64,000 nucleotides of DNA from positions 32,497 to 96,496 of the IMG/VR virus record IMGVR_UViG_3300028176_000002. The stretch is one strand, 5' to 3'. Of this stretch, positions 9,360 through 17,487 are shown in pieces. How positions within the stretch are numbered: the first letter of the stretch is position 1; each line of letters begins with the position of its first letter. This stretch comes from a virus. Under the pieces are notes generated by a model. The model worked only from the letters and a program-made list of their open reading frames with translations. It ran no database searches and was not told where the DNA came from. The translations under genes and the position numbers were made by a program.

Positions 9360-11043
9360 CACTGCCTCCTTCGTAGTCAAGCCTTTTCCATTCATTTAAT
9401 TTAGACCATTTCTGGGGTTTGGGTATTATATTTTTCCAATCTATATACATTGCATCAAGTATTTTTTCACTGTTATTAGGAACCATGAAAGCACTATTAT
9501 AAAAATTCTTTTTAATTAAAGGGGATATATCTTCTTTATTTCCTATTTTTCTATAAGGAATAATATGATATTCCTCATTTTCAATCCATGAGGTCCAAAC
9601 ATCAACAACAGTTTTATTACTGGGAGAAGATACACGCAGTTGTCCGCCATTATTATGGCATTTAACAAGTAATCCCACATGTCTTAAATCCCATGCAATT
9701 CTTTCCACTTCTTTTTTTACGTCTTCTACATTGGTGTATTTACTTAAATATGCAAAATCTATATCACTATCTCCTGGGATAAAACTATTATCTCTTATCG
9801 TACCTAATAATGTTCCATAAATCATATACAATTGTAAATTTAGTTTATTTTTAAAATAATCTTCAATATCTTTCATATCTTTTAAGTTCTGAGATTTTAA
9901 CTTATTATTTCTATCTGCAAAAGTGGTTACACTGTGGTCTTTTTCTCCAGGAAATTTAGTAGTTAAATATTCTTTATTAAATAATTTTTGTTCGTCATGT
10001 TGAACATTTTTTCTATTAATAGTTCTAACATCTTCTGGAATATCCTTTAGACTATCTAGTAGTATACACGCATTTCTAGATTCTTCATATTTTCCAATCC
10101 AATAAGAAGATATACTCAATTCAAATAATAAACAATAATCATATGTTGGTAAATTAACAAAAAGCATATCATGTGGTTTAGGTATTTCTAATCCTTTTTT
10201 AGTAAATAAATAAGCTTGCTGATATTCCCCATTATTCCTGCATATATATGCTAACTTATATAAAGGTTCTGCTCTGGAAGGTCTATATTCCCATGATTTT
10301 AAATAAGCTAATTTAGCATTATCATTATCTTTTAATAATTCATAACAATATCCAATTTGATATAGAGAATAAAATACCTCTTGGTCCCAACCTTTCATTT
10401 CAACTCTTTTATTAAATGTTTCAATTGCTTTTTCGTATTGTCCTACATCACGATATGTATTTGCCAAATAGAAATAATACCGAGCATTATTAGGTTCATC
10501 TTTTACACCCTGCAGTAATAAGGTTAAATCATTCATTCCTTTGGGTCTAGCCGGTCCGTGGCGGTCATGATTGATGCTCAATGAAGTAATTCTCTCTCTC
10601 GTTTTAATATCCTCAGCATACCAATACTCATGCACACAGCCAACACTTTTCCACGCCAAACGATTATTAAATAACAGGTGATTAGAAAATTCACTTCCTG
10701 CCCAATGGATAATTGTTTCGTATTGGTCTGCTACCAATTTATTTTTATCAAATCCATTTAATTCTACTAGGAAATCTGCATCTAACATCAATGAGTAATC
10801 TGCTTTATCTTTAGTTAATACAGCCACCTCACTACGATTATATCCAAAATTAACCCACGGACGATGTACGTATTCTCCCGGAATACTTTTTAATACTTCT
10901 TTGGCAATAATTTCAGTATCATCAGTAGAGCCGGTATCGCAGATAACCCAATAATCTATAATGGGCTTGACAGCTTCTAATGTTGCTCGAATATTTAGAG
11001 CCTCATTTTTCACCATCATTCCTAAACATAATGTTTTACTCAT
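9352..11043 (-). CDS. GT2-TPR-LicD fusion protein
   Basis: 563 residues. The N-terminal GT2 domain (MVKNEALNIRATLE, CDTGSTDDTE, MLDADF) is followed by TPR-like helices (YYFYLANTYRDVGQYEKAIE and later repeats) and a LicD-type nucleotidyltransferase (YGTLLGTIRD, PGDSDIDFAY). It starts with an ATGA overlap. The order GT2-TPR-LicD differs from the fusion at 2809-4716, so the phage carries at least two distinct polymer-modifying fusions. Target inferred to be a cell-surface or virion glycan. Confidence 0.8.
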   Translation of the reverse strand: MSKTLCLGMMVKNEALNIRATLEAVKPIIDYWVICDTGSTDDTEIIAKEVLKSIPGEYVHRPWVNFGYNRSEVAVLTKDKADYSLMLDADFLVELNGFDKNKLVADQYETIIHWAGSEFSNHLLFNNRLAWKSVGCVHEYWYAEDIKTRERITSLSINHDRHGPARPKGMNDLTLLLQGVKDEPNNARYYFYLANTYRDVGQYEKAIETFNKRVEMKGWDQEVFYSLYQIGYCYELLKDNDNAKLAYLKSWEYRPSRAEPLYKLAYICRNNGEYQQAYLFTKKGLEIPKPHDMLFVNLPTYDYCLLFELSISSYWIGKYEESRNACILLDSLKDIPEDVRTINRKNVQHDEQKLFNKEYLTTKFPGEKDHSVTTFADRNNKLKSQNLKDMKDIEDYFKNKLNLQLYMIYGTLLGTIRDNSFIPGDSDIDFAYLSKYTNVEDVKKEVERIAWDLRHVGLLVKCHNNGGQLRVSSPSNKTVVDVWTSWIENEEYHIIPYRKIGNKEDISPLIKKNFYNSAFMVPNNSEKILDAMYIDWKNIIPKPQKWSKLNEWKRLDYEGGSDV

Positions 11044-11192
11044 TCTTCTACCTCACATTCATAAATTTCAGTACCATCATCTTTTAATTCTTTTAATTTC
11101 CACGGTAAAGAATTAAGCATTGAATCTAAATCTTTTCCATTCATTCCCATTTTATTAAATTTATTATAAAGTGCCAAAAAGAAATTATCCAC
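11040..11192 (-). CDS. 50-residue hypothetical protein, GTG start
   Basis: Starts VDNFFLALYNKFNKMG from a GTG inside the end of the acyltransferase gene, with GAGGTCAATC before it. Ends in an acidic tail (ECEVEE) and couples by ATGA to the GT2-TPR-LicD gene. No family recognised. Confidence 0.5.
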   Translation of the reverse strand: MDNFFLALYNKFNKMGMNGKDLDSMLNSLPWKLKELKDDGTEIYECEVEE

Positions 11193-11622
11193 GATTGACC
11201 TCTGTTTTTGTAGACTTACTATAAATGATTGTATTATCGGGAACATTTTTTGTGATTACCGTTCCTGCTCCAACAAGAACATTCTTCCCAATCTTCACGG
11301 GTAAGATAGTAGAATTAGAACCTATTGATGAATTATTTCCTACATAGGTCTTTTCCATAACCCAATCTTTATTATTGACCCGAGGATTTTTATCATTTGT
11401 AAAAACGACAGAGTGTCCAATAAATACATCATTACCTAATATTACTCCTCCACAAATAAAAGAATGAGATTGTATTCTGCAATTTTTACCTATAATAACT
11501 CCTCTGGTAATTTCTACAAAAGGACCTATAAAACTTCCCGAACCGATTTCGCATTCATAGAGATTAACTAATTCTGGGTGAGGTATTTTTACGTTTTTTC
11601 CTAATTTAACATTCTTTATCAT
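11185..11622 (-). CDS. hexapeptide-repeat acyltransferase (left-handed beta helix)
   Basis: 145 residues of [LIV]-G-x4 hexapeptide repeats (IGSGSFIG, IIGKNCRI, VILGNDVFIG, SSIGSNSTI, IGKNVLVGAG), with the insert FTNDKNPR. That insert resembles the loop in WbpD/WlbB-type nucleotide-sugar N-acetyltransferases. The family transfers acetyl from acetyl-CoA to an amino-sugar as a trimer. It fits with the neighbouring glycosyltransferases as part of sugar decoration. The exact sugar is inferred only. Confidence 0.85.
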   Translation of the reverse strand: MIKNVKLGKNVKIPHPELVNLYECEIGSGSFIGPFVEITRGVIIGKNCRIQSHSFICGGVILGNDVFIGHSVVFTNDKNPRVNNKDWVMEKTYVGNNSSIGSNSTILPVKIGKNVLVGAGTVITKNVPDNTIIYSKSTKTEVNRG

Positions 11623-11819
11623 AATAAATCTCTCTTTCGCAGACCTAAATTTTTTAACATTTCTTCATCAGCATCCCATCTTAAATGTTCATCTCGGTCT
11701 TGCGGATTAAGTTTATAAAATAGAGTATTGCATCTTAAACATTTATATCCTTTTTTTAATTTCGAAGTTTTAATACCATAGCAGTAAGGGCATGATGTTT
11801 TATACATTATTTTTCTCAT
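11619..11819 (-). CDS. 66-residue zinc-ribbon protein
   Basis: Starts MRKIMYKTSCPYCYG after AGGAGGTTAAA. Two CxxC pairs (CPYC, CLRC) form a typical zinc ribbon; the tail is acidic then basic. Function unknown. Confidence 0.6.
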   Translation of the reverse strand: MRKIMYKTSCPYCYGIKTSKLKKGYKCLRCNTLFYKLNPQDRDEHLRWDADEEMLKNLGLRKRDLL

Positions 11820-11820
11820 T

Positions 11821-11985
11821 TTAACCTCCTGATGGTCCATCGTATGTTATTGGTCTATTTCCATTTTCCTCTGGATTTACTTTATATTTATCATCTCGAC
11901 ACTCATAACATCTTTTACCGTATATGATTTTAATTCCACAATGAATGCATACTCGCTTATTTTTTATCTTTATTATTTTAATCAT
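11821..11985 (-). CDS. 54-residue zinc-ribbon protein
   Basis: Reads MIKIIKIKNKRVCIHCG, then CYECRDDKY and a GPSGG end. GGAGATTAA precedes the ATG, which overlaps the transporter stop (ATGA). Two CxxC pairs suggest one zinc. Unknown function. Confidence 0.55.
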   Translation of the reverse strand: MIKIIKIKNKRVCIHCGIKIIYGKRCYECRDDKYKVNPEENGNRPITYDGPSGG

Positions 11986-13160
11986 TTAATCTCCAATCTT
12001 TTAATAAGTGGAAGGCATAAAAAACTTGTCAAAGCCGATGCAATAATAAGCCAATGTAATCCTATCTTGGGGAAAAGAAAGGCTCCTGTCAATGAACTGG
12101 CAGTTCCCGCAGCAAGGTTGTTTATACCACATAATAGAGCAAATGTAGTGGCTTCTAGACCCTTTATGGATGATTTAGCCATCCAATCCATTATAATAAG
12201 GTGAATTATCATACCTATTAAACTATAAAGGATTAAATATATTACAGCAGTATATGGTTTATAATATAAATAAGACAACGTAGTACACGCACCCAAAAAC
12301 ACAGAATAATATAACCATTTTTTAGTATTAATCTTCTGGCATATTTTCCAATAAATCATGGCACCAATTATTGAAACAACAGAAGAAATACTTCCTAAAA
12401 TTCCTATCCATGCAAAACTCCATTTAAAAATATCTCGCTCCACGTAAGATAATGGTGTGCCAAAAGAGGGAGAAAATTTATATAAGAATAAGAACAGACA
12501 AGCCCAGAGAAACGATTTATGTCTAAAAATTTCTTTATACGGTTTTATAGTGTCTATTAACTTGATTCTAATCCTTTTTACTTTTTCTTCTTTGTAAAAA
12601 TAAAGAGGAATAAACATTATTAAATAGAACGGTATAATCCACAAAAATCCTGTTTTATAGTTGTAGTGTTCAGCTAAATAACCACCTAAAAATCCGGTTA
12701 TAATTGTTGAGGCGGTAATAAACATCCACTGGATGCTCTGAATCTTTCCGGTAATATCATATTTTTTTCCTTCTACGCACATTGTTCCATCCACCCCAGT
12801 ATCTCTTATAGCTGAATCTGCAGAATTAATAAACATTAATGTAATCAAGAAAACTGCAGGAGCAGACCATAGTCCCAAAAATAAAACAGTTATAAGGTCT
12901 AAAACAAGCGAAAGAGTAATCCAAGTTTTTCGGGATAAGAATTGGTCTATACAGTATCCCCATATAATCTTCGGTATCCACGCCAGTCCTATGATAGAAT
13001 TAATATACATCAATTTCTCAGGAGAATACATTAATACTTCTTTGAAATATTTAAAAATGGATAACGATGGCAGCCCTGAGAAGCCCTGTAAAAAATAACA
13101 GGAAGCCGACATGGTAAATATCCAAAATAACTGTTTAGAATCTGTTTTTAATGTTTTCAT
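11982..13160 (-). CDS. BT1/MFS-type membrane transporter
   Basis: 392 residues with about 11-12 hydrophobic spans. The start CYFLQGFSGLPSL, the motif WIPKIIWGYCIDQF after the second span and DTGVDGTM resemble the folate/biopterin transporter (BT1) branch of the major facilitator superfamily. Members move folates, pterins or other small organic molecules across the inner membrane. The first ATG lacks a ribosome binding site and lies in the end of the HNH fragment; a downstream ATG (MSASCYF) with GGATATT is an alternative start. A complete transporter is rare in phages. Confidence 0.7.
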   Translation of the reverse strand: MKTLKTDSKQLFWIFTMSASCYFLQGFSGLPSLSIFKYFKEVLMYSPEKLMYINSIIGLAWIPKIIWGYCIDQFLSRKTWITLSLVLDLITVLFLGLWSAPAVFLITLMFINSADSAIRDTGVDGTMCVEGKKYDITGKIQSIQWMFITASTIITGFLGGYLAEHYNYKTGFLWIIPFYLIMFIPLYFYKEEKVKRIRIKLIDTIKPYKEIFRHKSFLWACLFLFLYKFSPSFGTPLSYVERDIFKWSFAWIGILGSISSVVSIIGAMIYWKICQKINTKKWLYYSVFLGACTTLSYLYYKPYTAVIYLILYSLIGMIIHLIIMDWMAKSSIKGLEATTFALLCGINNLAAGTASSLTGAFLFPKIGLHWLIIASALTSFLCLPLIKRLEIK

Positions 13161-13377
13161 AGATTGATTTAATGAGATTATAAAACTTTTCAGTTGACAT
13201 GTTCCGTTTAGCGTAGTTACAATGTTTACAACACGGTACTACATTATCTAATATATAACCTTTAGCATTGTCTATTCGGTCTAAACCGTTATAGGTGTAA
13301 TCAAAGTAATCAGATTTTTTAACGTCTTCTAGTGTTGTCGCTTTTGAATATAAATCTTCTATAATCGGATTGCTCAT
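13135..13377 (-). pseudogene. C-terminal HNH endonuclease fragment (80 aa)
   Basis: Only the back half of an HNH nuclease is present: GLDRIDNAKGY, NVVPCCKHCNYAKRNMS. The N-terminal zinc and first catalytic Cys region is missing, yet the ORF keeps an ATG with AAGGAA before it. It could be a decayed homing endonuclease or a short protein kept for DNA binding. It overlaps the transporter start by 26 bases. Confidence 0.6.
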
Positions 13378-13384
13378 AAATTCC

Positions 13385-13477
13385 TTAATAATAAATTACA
13401 CCAATCATAATTAAAATAAACAATATATACACTACAGCAGCACTTAATATACCTATTCCTAAAATTAAAGCAATCAT
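13385..13477 (-). CDS. 30-residue membrane micropeptide
   Basis: MIALILGIGILSAAVVYILF and onward is one hydrophobic helix. GGAGGAAGGG sits right before the ATG. Function unknown; its size and placement are like other one-helix peptides at 21465 and 40822. Confidence 0.5.
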   Translation of the reverse strand: MIALILGIGILSAAVVYILFILIMIGVIYY

Positions 13478-13503
13478 CCCTTCCTCCTATCCTTTGTTTG
13501 GTT

Positions 13504-13636
13504 GTGGGGCTTGGCAGGATTTGAACCTGCAAAACTTGTTTTATTTCCTTTACGGTTAATACGGCTCTACGCTTTTAAGGACTTTATCAAGTTAACACCG
13601 TAATCGTTCGGCGTATTCGATACGCTCCTGCCCCAC
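13504..13636 (-). ncRNA. tRNA-like structured RNA, non-canonical
   Basis: The 133-nt stretch is closed by a perfect 7-bp helix (GTGGGGC with GCCCCAC). Near its 3' end is an ideal T-arm, GCAGG-TTCAAAT-CCTGC. Against a normal tRNA: three extra bases lie between T-arm and acceptor, no D-arm is found, the length is far too great, and no CCA is encoded. Instead there are a GCGTAT-CGA-ATACGC hairpin and a TTACGGT/ACCGTAA helix. It may be a decayed tRNA with an insertion or a tRNA mimic. Confidence 0.45.
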
Positions 13637-13638
13637 AT

Positions 13639-13797
13639 CTATTTATCCTTAATTTCTACTAAAAAATAGTGCCATACATAGTAATAATCTTTATAATTAG
13701 ATATTTCCGCATTCATCAACCCATTCTTTATAGTTGATAAATAAATTGCTCCTTCGGGTATTTGTTCTCCTGTTGCATACTTAAATATCTTCTTCAT
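13639..13797 (-). CDS. 52-residue hypothetical protein
   Basis: MKKIFKYATGEQIPEGAIYL to a VWHYFLVEI end, the look of a small phage protein kept for one beta-rich domain. GGGGGAGAAAGA precedes the ATG. It lies just upstream of the tRNA-like RNA. Function unknown. Confidence 0.55.
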   Translation of the reverse strand: MKKIFKYATGEQIPEGAIYLSTIKNGLMNAEISNYKDYYYVWHYFLVEIKDK

Positions 13798-13954
13798 TCT
13801 TTCTCCCCCTCTTCTTGGTGGTGAGTTGGTTCTTATCTTTTTTACATTTTCCGCATTTTAATTTAATCGTATAAGTCATACAATAACAATGAGGACACAA
13901 TGAAACATTCCCTAATTCCATTAACCCCACTAAACTATTACGCTTCTTGGTCAT
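13781..13954 (-). CDS. 57-residue zinc-ribbon protein
   Basis: Begins MTKKRNSLVGLMELG; CPHC and CGKC pairs make a zinc ribbon, and the C-terminus is very basic (TTKKRGRK). GGAAGGAAATC precedes the ATG. Overlaps both neighbours. A nucleic-acid-binding role is only a guess. Confidence 0.5.
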   Translation of the reverse strand: MTKKRNSLVGLMELGNVSLCPHCYCMTYTIKLKCGKCKKDKNQLTTKKRGRKNEEDI

Positions 13955-14085
13955 TTGATTTCCTTCCAGATTAACCCCTTACCACAATAAGGACAGTAAC
14001 GATAATTTGTATCAGTAATATGCAAAGACTCTTTTTCTCGTTTATCGCAATTATGAATAGATATCTTACGCTTCTTGGTCGTCAT
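13951..14085 (-). CDS. 44-residue zinc-binding peptide
   Basis: MTTKKRKISIHNCDKRE with CPYCG near the end. GGAGGCTCAA precedes the ATG, which overlaps the aminopeptidase stop. Its first residues resemble those of the next gene (TKKRK), a hint of duplication. Function unknown. Confidence 0.5.
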   Translation of the reverse strand: MTTKKRKISIHNCDKREKESLHITDTNYRYCPYCGKGLIWKEIK

Positions 14086-14984
14086 TTGAGCCTCCTTATA
14101 AAATTAATTAACGATTTGATAGGAACGCCATTCGCACGACCATCGGCACCGAAGGCACTACTGGCGATATCTAAATGGATGAAATTTTGAGGATACTTAA
14201 CAAACTGACGGATAAAAAGCCCTCCCTGGCTTGTTCCCCCTTTAAATTCCTTAATATAATTTTTTATTGGTTCTTTTTTATAATAATCTTGCATATAATC
14301 GAACCACGGTAATGCCCAAGCCAGCTCACCAGCCTCGTGAGATGCTTCTGCGTACTTCTTTAATAAATCTTCACTATCTGACATAACTGCTGTAGCTCGG
14401 TCTCCAATAGCATATTCACATGAACCCGTTAATGTCGCAATAGTGATAATTATATCACTCTCAGTGATAGGGAGGGTCGATATTGCCTCGGCGAGCACAA
14501 GTCTGCCCTCAGCATCAGTATCTGTAACACGAACACTATGATTACCTATCGGAATAATGTCTCCAGGAGTTATACGACTATTTTGGACGAAATTGGTCGT
14601 AACGGGGCAATACGCTATGACATTACCTTTAAGATAATTGGCAACATTCATTGCAATTATCATTCCGGCTTTATCATTAGTCATATCGGTCATATGACCT
14701 GCTGGTTTAACATCTAGTCCACCACTGTCAAATAGAATTCCCTTGCCAATAATATAAATATTCTTAGTTTTTGGAGTTGGGAGTTTATAGTTCGACGTAA
14801 TTATCCGGGCATAAAAATTATCCCCAGACATTAGTTTAATAGGCAGATTTTTAGCGGTGTCAATTGTAACAGGATTTAACTCATGACTGTGAAGTACAGC
14901 AAAGCAGTTTTCTAGGTTGAATCTATTGTAGGGTAGGTCGATTAGCTTGCGAGTGGTGCTAATCACCTTGTTTAAATTATCCAT
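14082..14984 (-). CDS. M17 leucyl aminopeptidase, catalytic domain only
   Basis: 300 residues. The M17 signature is clear: GKGILFDSGGLDVKP (Lys81 and Asp86), TNDKAG (Asp104) and TDTDAEGR (Asp157, Glu159, Arg161), all matching two-metal and catalytic residues. Typical M17 enzymes are about 480-500 residues with an N-terminal regulatory domain, which is almost absent here. The enzyme should trim N-terminal residues from peptides in the cytoplasm. It has its own upstream promoter and is rare in phages. Confidence 0.85.
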   Translation of the reverse strand: MDNLNKVISTTRKLIDLPYNRFNLENCFAVLHSHELNPVTIDTAKNLPIKLMSGDNFYARIITSNYKLPTPKTKNIYIIGKGILFDSGGLDVKPAGHMTDMTNDKAGMIIAMNVANYLKGNVIAYCPVTTNFVQNSRITPGDIIPIGNHSVRVTDTDAEGRLVLAEAISTLPITESDIIITIATLTGSCEYAIGDRATAVMSDSEDLLKKYAEASHEAGELAWALPWFDYMQDYYKKEPIKNYIKEFKGGTSQGGLFIRQFVKYPQNFIHLDIASSAFGADGRANGVPIKSLINFIRRLK

Positions 14985-15019
14985 CTCTCCTCCTTATCTT
15001 TAACCGAAATTTAACCTTC

Positions 15020-15048
15020 ATACTAAAGTATACCATATTTTCTCCGCA
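15020..15048 (-). promoter_or_regulatory. class 1 promoter (extended -10) for the aminopeptidase
   Basis: On the minus strand TTGCGGAG lies 11 bases before TGG-TATACT (-10 at 15027-15032). The same module occurs at 21178, 42871 and 47370, always just upstream of a gene. No good -35 is seen; TGn before the -10 suggests an extended -10 promoter. Confidence 0.65.
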
Positions 15049-15073
15049 ATTTTCATTAAAATCATAATTATTT

Positions 15074-15310
15074 TTAATCTTCATCATATACAAAATCGCA
15101 TGCCCGGCATGCAGTTTCCCAAGATACGTCATCTTCGTGAAGTTGCCATGAAGCTGTAGTAACTACCCCACCGCAAATACACCTCTCCGGGTGTCTCTTT
15201 TCTCCATAATTACGGTAATACCATACCTTTAGGACATCTGCTAGATTAAGTCCGAATCTAGTTCTGTAGGGCAATCTCTCTAAAAAATGAAGTAAGATTA
15301 TCATTATCAT
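15074..15310 (-). CDS. 78-residue zinc-binding protein
   Basis: Starts MIMIILLHFLERLPY after CTGGAGAAAACT, with an ATGA overlap to the M50 stop. C-terminal CIC and CRAC pairs suggest zinc binding. It is transcribed with the site-2 protease and is the last gene before the class 1 promoter of the aminopeptidase. Function unknown. Confidence 0.55.
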   Translation of the reverse strand: MIMIILLHFLERLPYRTRFGLNLADVLKVWYYRNYGEKRHPERCICGGVVTTASWQLHEDDVSWETACRACDFVYDED

Positions 15311-15882
15311 AGTTTTCTCCAGTTCATAATAAGCCACGGAATACATAGATAATTTAACCACATAACTATTTTAAAACTTATTTTAACCATCTTTGCAAAT
15401 ATTAATGTTCCTTTTTCTTTCCCCCAGATTTTCATACATAAAGGGAAGAATGCGATATACCCACCATCCAAACAAGGTATAATTGGTATTAGATTCATTA
15501 TACCTAATGATACACTTATTGTTCCAAAGTAAAATAAATTTTGATTTAACGTTTTTAATCCAATCAACCCGACAATTAACCCTGAAATTATATTCACAGC
15601 ACATCCTGCTGCTGAAATAAATAATTTTTTAATGTATCTTAAATTAGTAAAAGCTGTAGAATTGTTACTTTCAGTTAATTCATCTTCCAATTCACAAAAT
15701 CCTCCTAATGGAAGTAACCGAAATTGATAATTAGTTTTTCCTATTTTTTTCTGAAACAGTATTTTACCAAAACCTACTGCATACGTAGGAACTCCACATC
15801 TACATAACTTTGCAGCGATTAAGTGTCCAAATTCATGTACAATCACACAAATATATAAAGATGTTAGAAATTGAATAATCAT
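15307..15882 (-). CDS. M50 site-2-type intramembrane metalloprotease
   Basis: 191 residues, mostly membrane helices. VHEFGHLIAAK (His16, Glu17, His20) gives the zinc site, and NLIPIIPCLDGG near residue 138 gives the third ligand, as in RseP/SpoIVFB-type site-2 proteases. These cut membrane-spanning regulators inside the lipid bilayer. No PDZ domain is visible, so it is a minimal form. A phage copy could cleave a host anti-sigma factor or a phage membrane protein; both are inference. Confidence 0.85.
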   Translation of the reverse strand: MIIQFLTSLYICVIVHEFGHLIAAKLCRCGVPTYAVGFGKILFQKKIGKTNYQFRLLPLGGFCELEDELTESNNSTAFTNLRYIKKLFISAAGCAVNIISGLIVGLIGLKTLNQNLFYFGTISVSLGIMNLIPIIPCLDGGYIAFFPLCMKIWGKEKGTLIFAKMVKISFKIVMWLNYLCIPWLIMNWRKL

Positions 15883-16424
15883 TCTTCGTTCTCCATAATA
15901 TAAGTAAAAAATGCATACCAGTAATCACGATTATGTAACGTTTCCCTATGACAATTTCTACATAAGGATATTAAATTCTTAGGTTCATTATTAGATTTAT
16001 CATAATCAATATGATGGACTGATAATTTTTCTTTGTATTGACGTTTATGGCATACTTGGCATTTATGATTATCTCTGCTTCTTATCGTTTCTCTGACGTA
16101 ATAAAATTCTTTTGGATGCAAGCAATCGGAATAAGGAATTCCTGTTCCTCCCTGCACTAAACTCATATGTTTTCTAAAAATTTCAGAACGTAATTTTCCC
16201 TTATTAAATTTACCCACTATCTGTCTATAATGATTCCAACATAATTTAGATTTATAATTCGTAAGTTGTTTACTGCATACGGTACATCTGGGTTTTCCCT
16301 TTTTAAAAGTAGCACTGTTTTCGGGGATTGCAATCCATTTACGGTAACATTTTCTACTACAAAATTTTACTTTTGAAGCCGGTGTCTTAAATTTTTTGTT
16401 GCATTGTTTACAATATTTAATCAC
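15879..16424 (-). CDS. HNH endonuclease
   Basis: 181 residues, GTG start behind ATGGAGAAG and overlapping the deformylase stop. N-terminal YCKQC and FCSRKC zinc pairs, then CTVC and a C-terminal HNH core (IRSRDNHKCQVC, LSVHHIDYDKSNNEPKN, LCRNCH). A probable free-standing homing endonuclease placed between deformylase and the M50 protease. Confidence 0.8.
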   Translation of the reverse strand: MIKYCKQCNKKFKTPASKVKFCSRKCYRKWIAIPENSATFKKGKPRCTVCSKQLTNYKSKLCWNHYRQIVGKFNKGKLRSEIFRKHMSLVQGGTGIPYSDCLHPKEFYYVRETIRSRDNHKCQVCHKRQYKEKLSVHHIDYDKSNNEPKNLISLCRNCHRETLHNRDYWYAFFTYIMENEE

Positions 16425-17047
16425 TATTTACTTCTCCATTTTCTATCGAAAATAGTTATTCCGTTGAGGTGGTCTATTTCGTGTGCTACACAAAAGGCTT
16501 CCAAATCTTGTATAGATGCTACTTGGGGTTTTAAATCTTCATTTAAATACTCAATTGTTATGTAAATGTTTCTTTTTGTATCTACGGTTATTCCTGGGAA
16601 GGAGCAACATCCTTCTCTGTTTACTCGAATAGGATTGGATACTTCTATGATTTGAGGATTAATTAAAACCTTTTCGTGATACTCAATTAAATTCTTCTCT
16701 TTATTTATTGATGGAATGCTAATAAAACACACACATTTCTTAATACCGATTTGAGGAGCAGATAAACCAATCGCATTCGGTTGCCATTTTAGTGTATCTT
16801 TTAATGCTTGAATGATTCCTTTTACATCATCTTCAATTGTTATTTTCTCACATGGCAGTTTTAAGATACTTCTTTCTGTAACTAAGGGAAGATTCTTTTT
16901 TACAATAACCGGTGCATCTTCCTTGATATAATCTTTAGGATTGTCTATCATCTTTTTTAGTGCTTCTCGTTCACTACGAGTAAGATAACCTTTTTCCATT
17001 TTTATTTTATTATCAGAAATATATTTTTCGTATTCTAATTTATTCAT
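16424..17047 (-). CDS. def: peptide deformylase
   Basis: About 207 residues from MNKLEYEKY, with GGGAGGGCATTATA before it and a TAATG overlap. The three deformylase motifs are present: AIGLSAPQIG, EGCCSFPG (metal Cys) and HEIDHLNG (two metal His and catalytic Glu). The enzyme removes formyl from new polypeptides at the ribosome. It carries an extra N-terminal segment of about 50 residues. Phages are known to carry deformylase, and here it sits with other protein-processing genes. Confidence 0.9.
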   Translation of the reverse strand: MNKLEYEKYISDNKIKMEKGYLTRSEREALKKMIDNPKDYIKEDAPVIVKKNLPLVTERSILKLPCEKITIEDDVKGIIQALKDTLKWQPNAIGLSAPQIGIKKCVCFISIPSINKEKNLIEYHEKVLINPQIIEVSNPIRVNREGCCSFPGITVDTKRNIYITIEYLNEDLKPQVASIQDLEAFCVAHEIDHLNGITIFDRKWRSK

Positions 17048-17487
17048 TATAATGCCCTCCCGATAATCAGTAATATTGTTCCTATAATTATTCCCCAAAC
17101 ATACGAAACTGGTAAAAACCAAATCCAGCGTTTATGCCAAAATATCCTTCCAGGTTTAAAATTTTTAAATCCGTATAAATTATTTTCTAGAAACCAAAAC
17201 CAATCTTCCGCAATCCAATACCAACTAAAAAATCCCATTATTAATAATTCGTGTTTTAGCGTTATAGGAATAAATAAATAAGGACTATGAAATATGACTA
17301 TATACATAATCAACATCCAAAAATGGTATCCCGTAATTTCTTTACCTAAAATTAACTGTGTAAATTTATTGTCTACTCTCCAGCATGGTAATTTTAATGC
17401 CCACCCTGCCTTCTTTCCCTCAATCATGAGTTCAAGTTTTGCATGCAAGGCTGCTAGAAATAATAGGTATATTACTATTTTAATCAT
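17047..17487 (-). CDS. multi-span membrane protein (146 aa)
   Basis: Four or so hydrophobic spans, with a tryptophan-rich segment (SWYWIAEDWFWFLENNLYG) between spans. It overlaps the SbcC stop by ATGA. The W-rich motif looks conserved-type but I cannot assign a family. Confidence 0.65.
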   Translation of the reverse strand: MIKIVIYLLFLAALHAKLELMIEGKKAGWALKLPCWRVDNKFTQLILGKEITGYHFWMLIMYIVIFHSPYLFIPITLKHELLIMGFFSWYWIAEDWFWFLENNLYGFKNFKPGRIFWHKRWIWFLPVSYVWGIIIGTILLIIGRAL

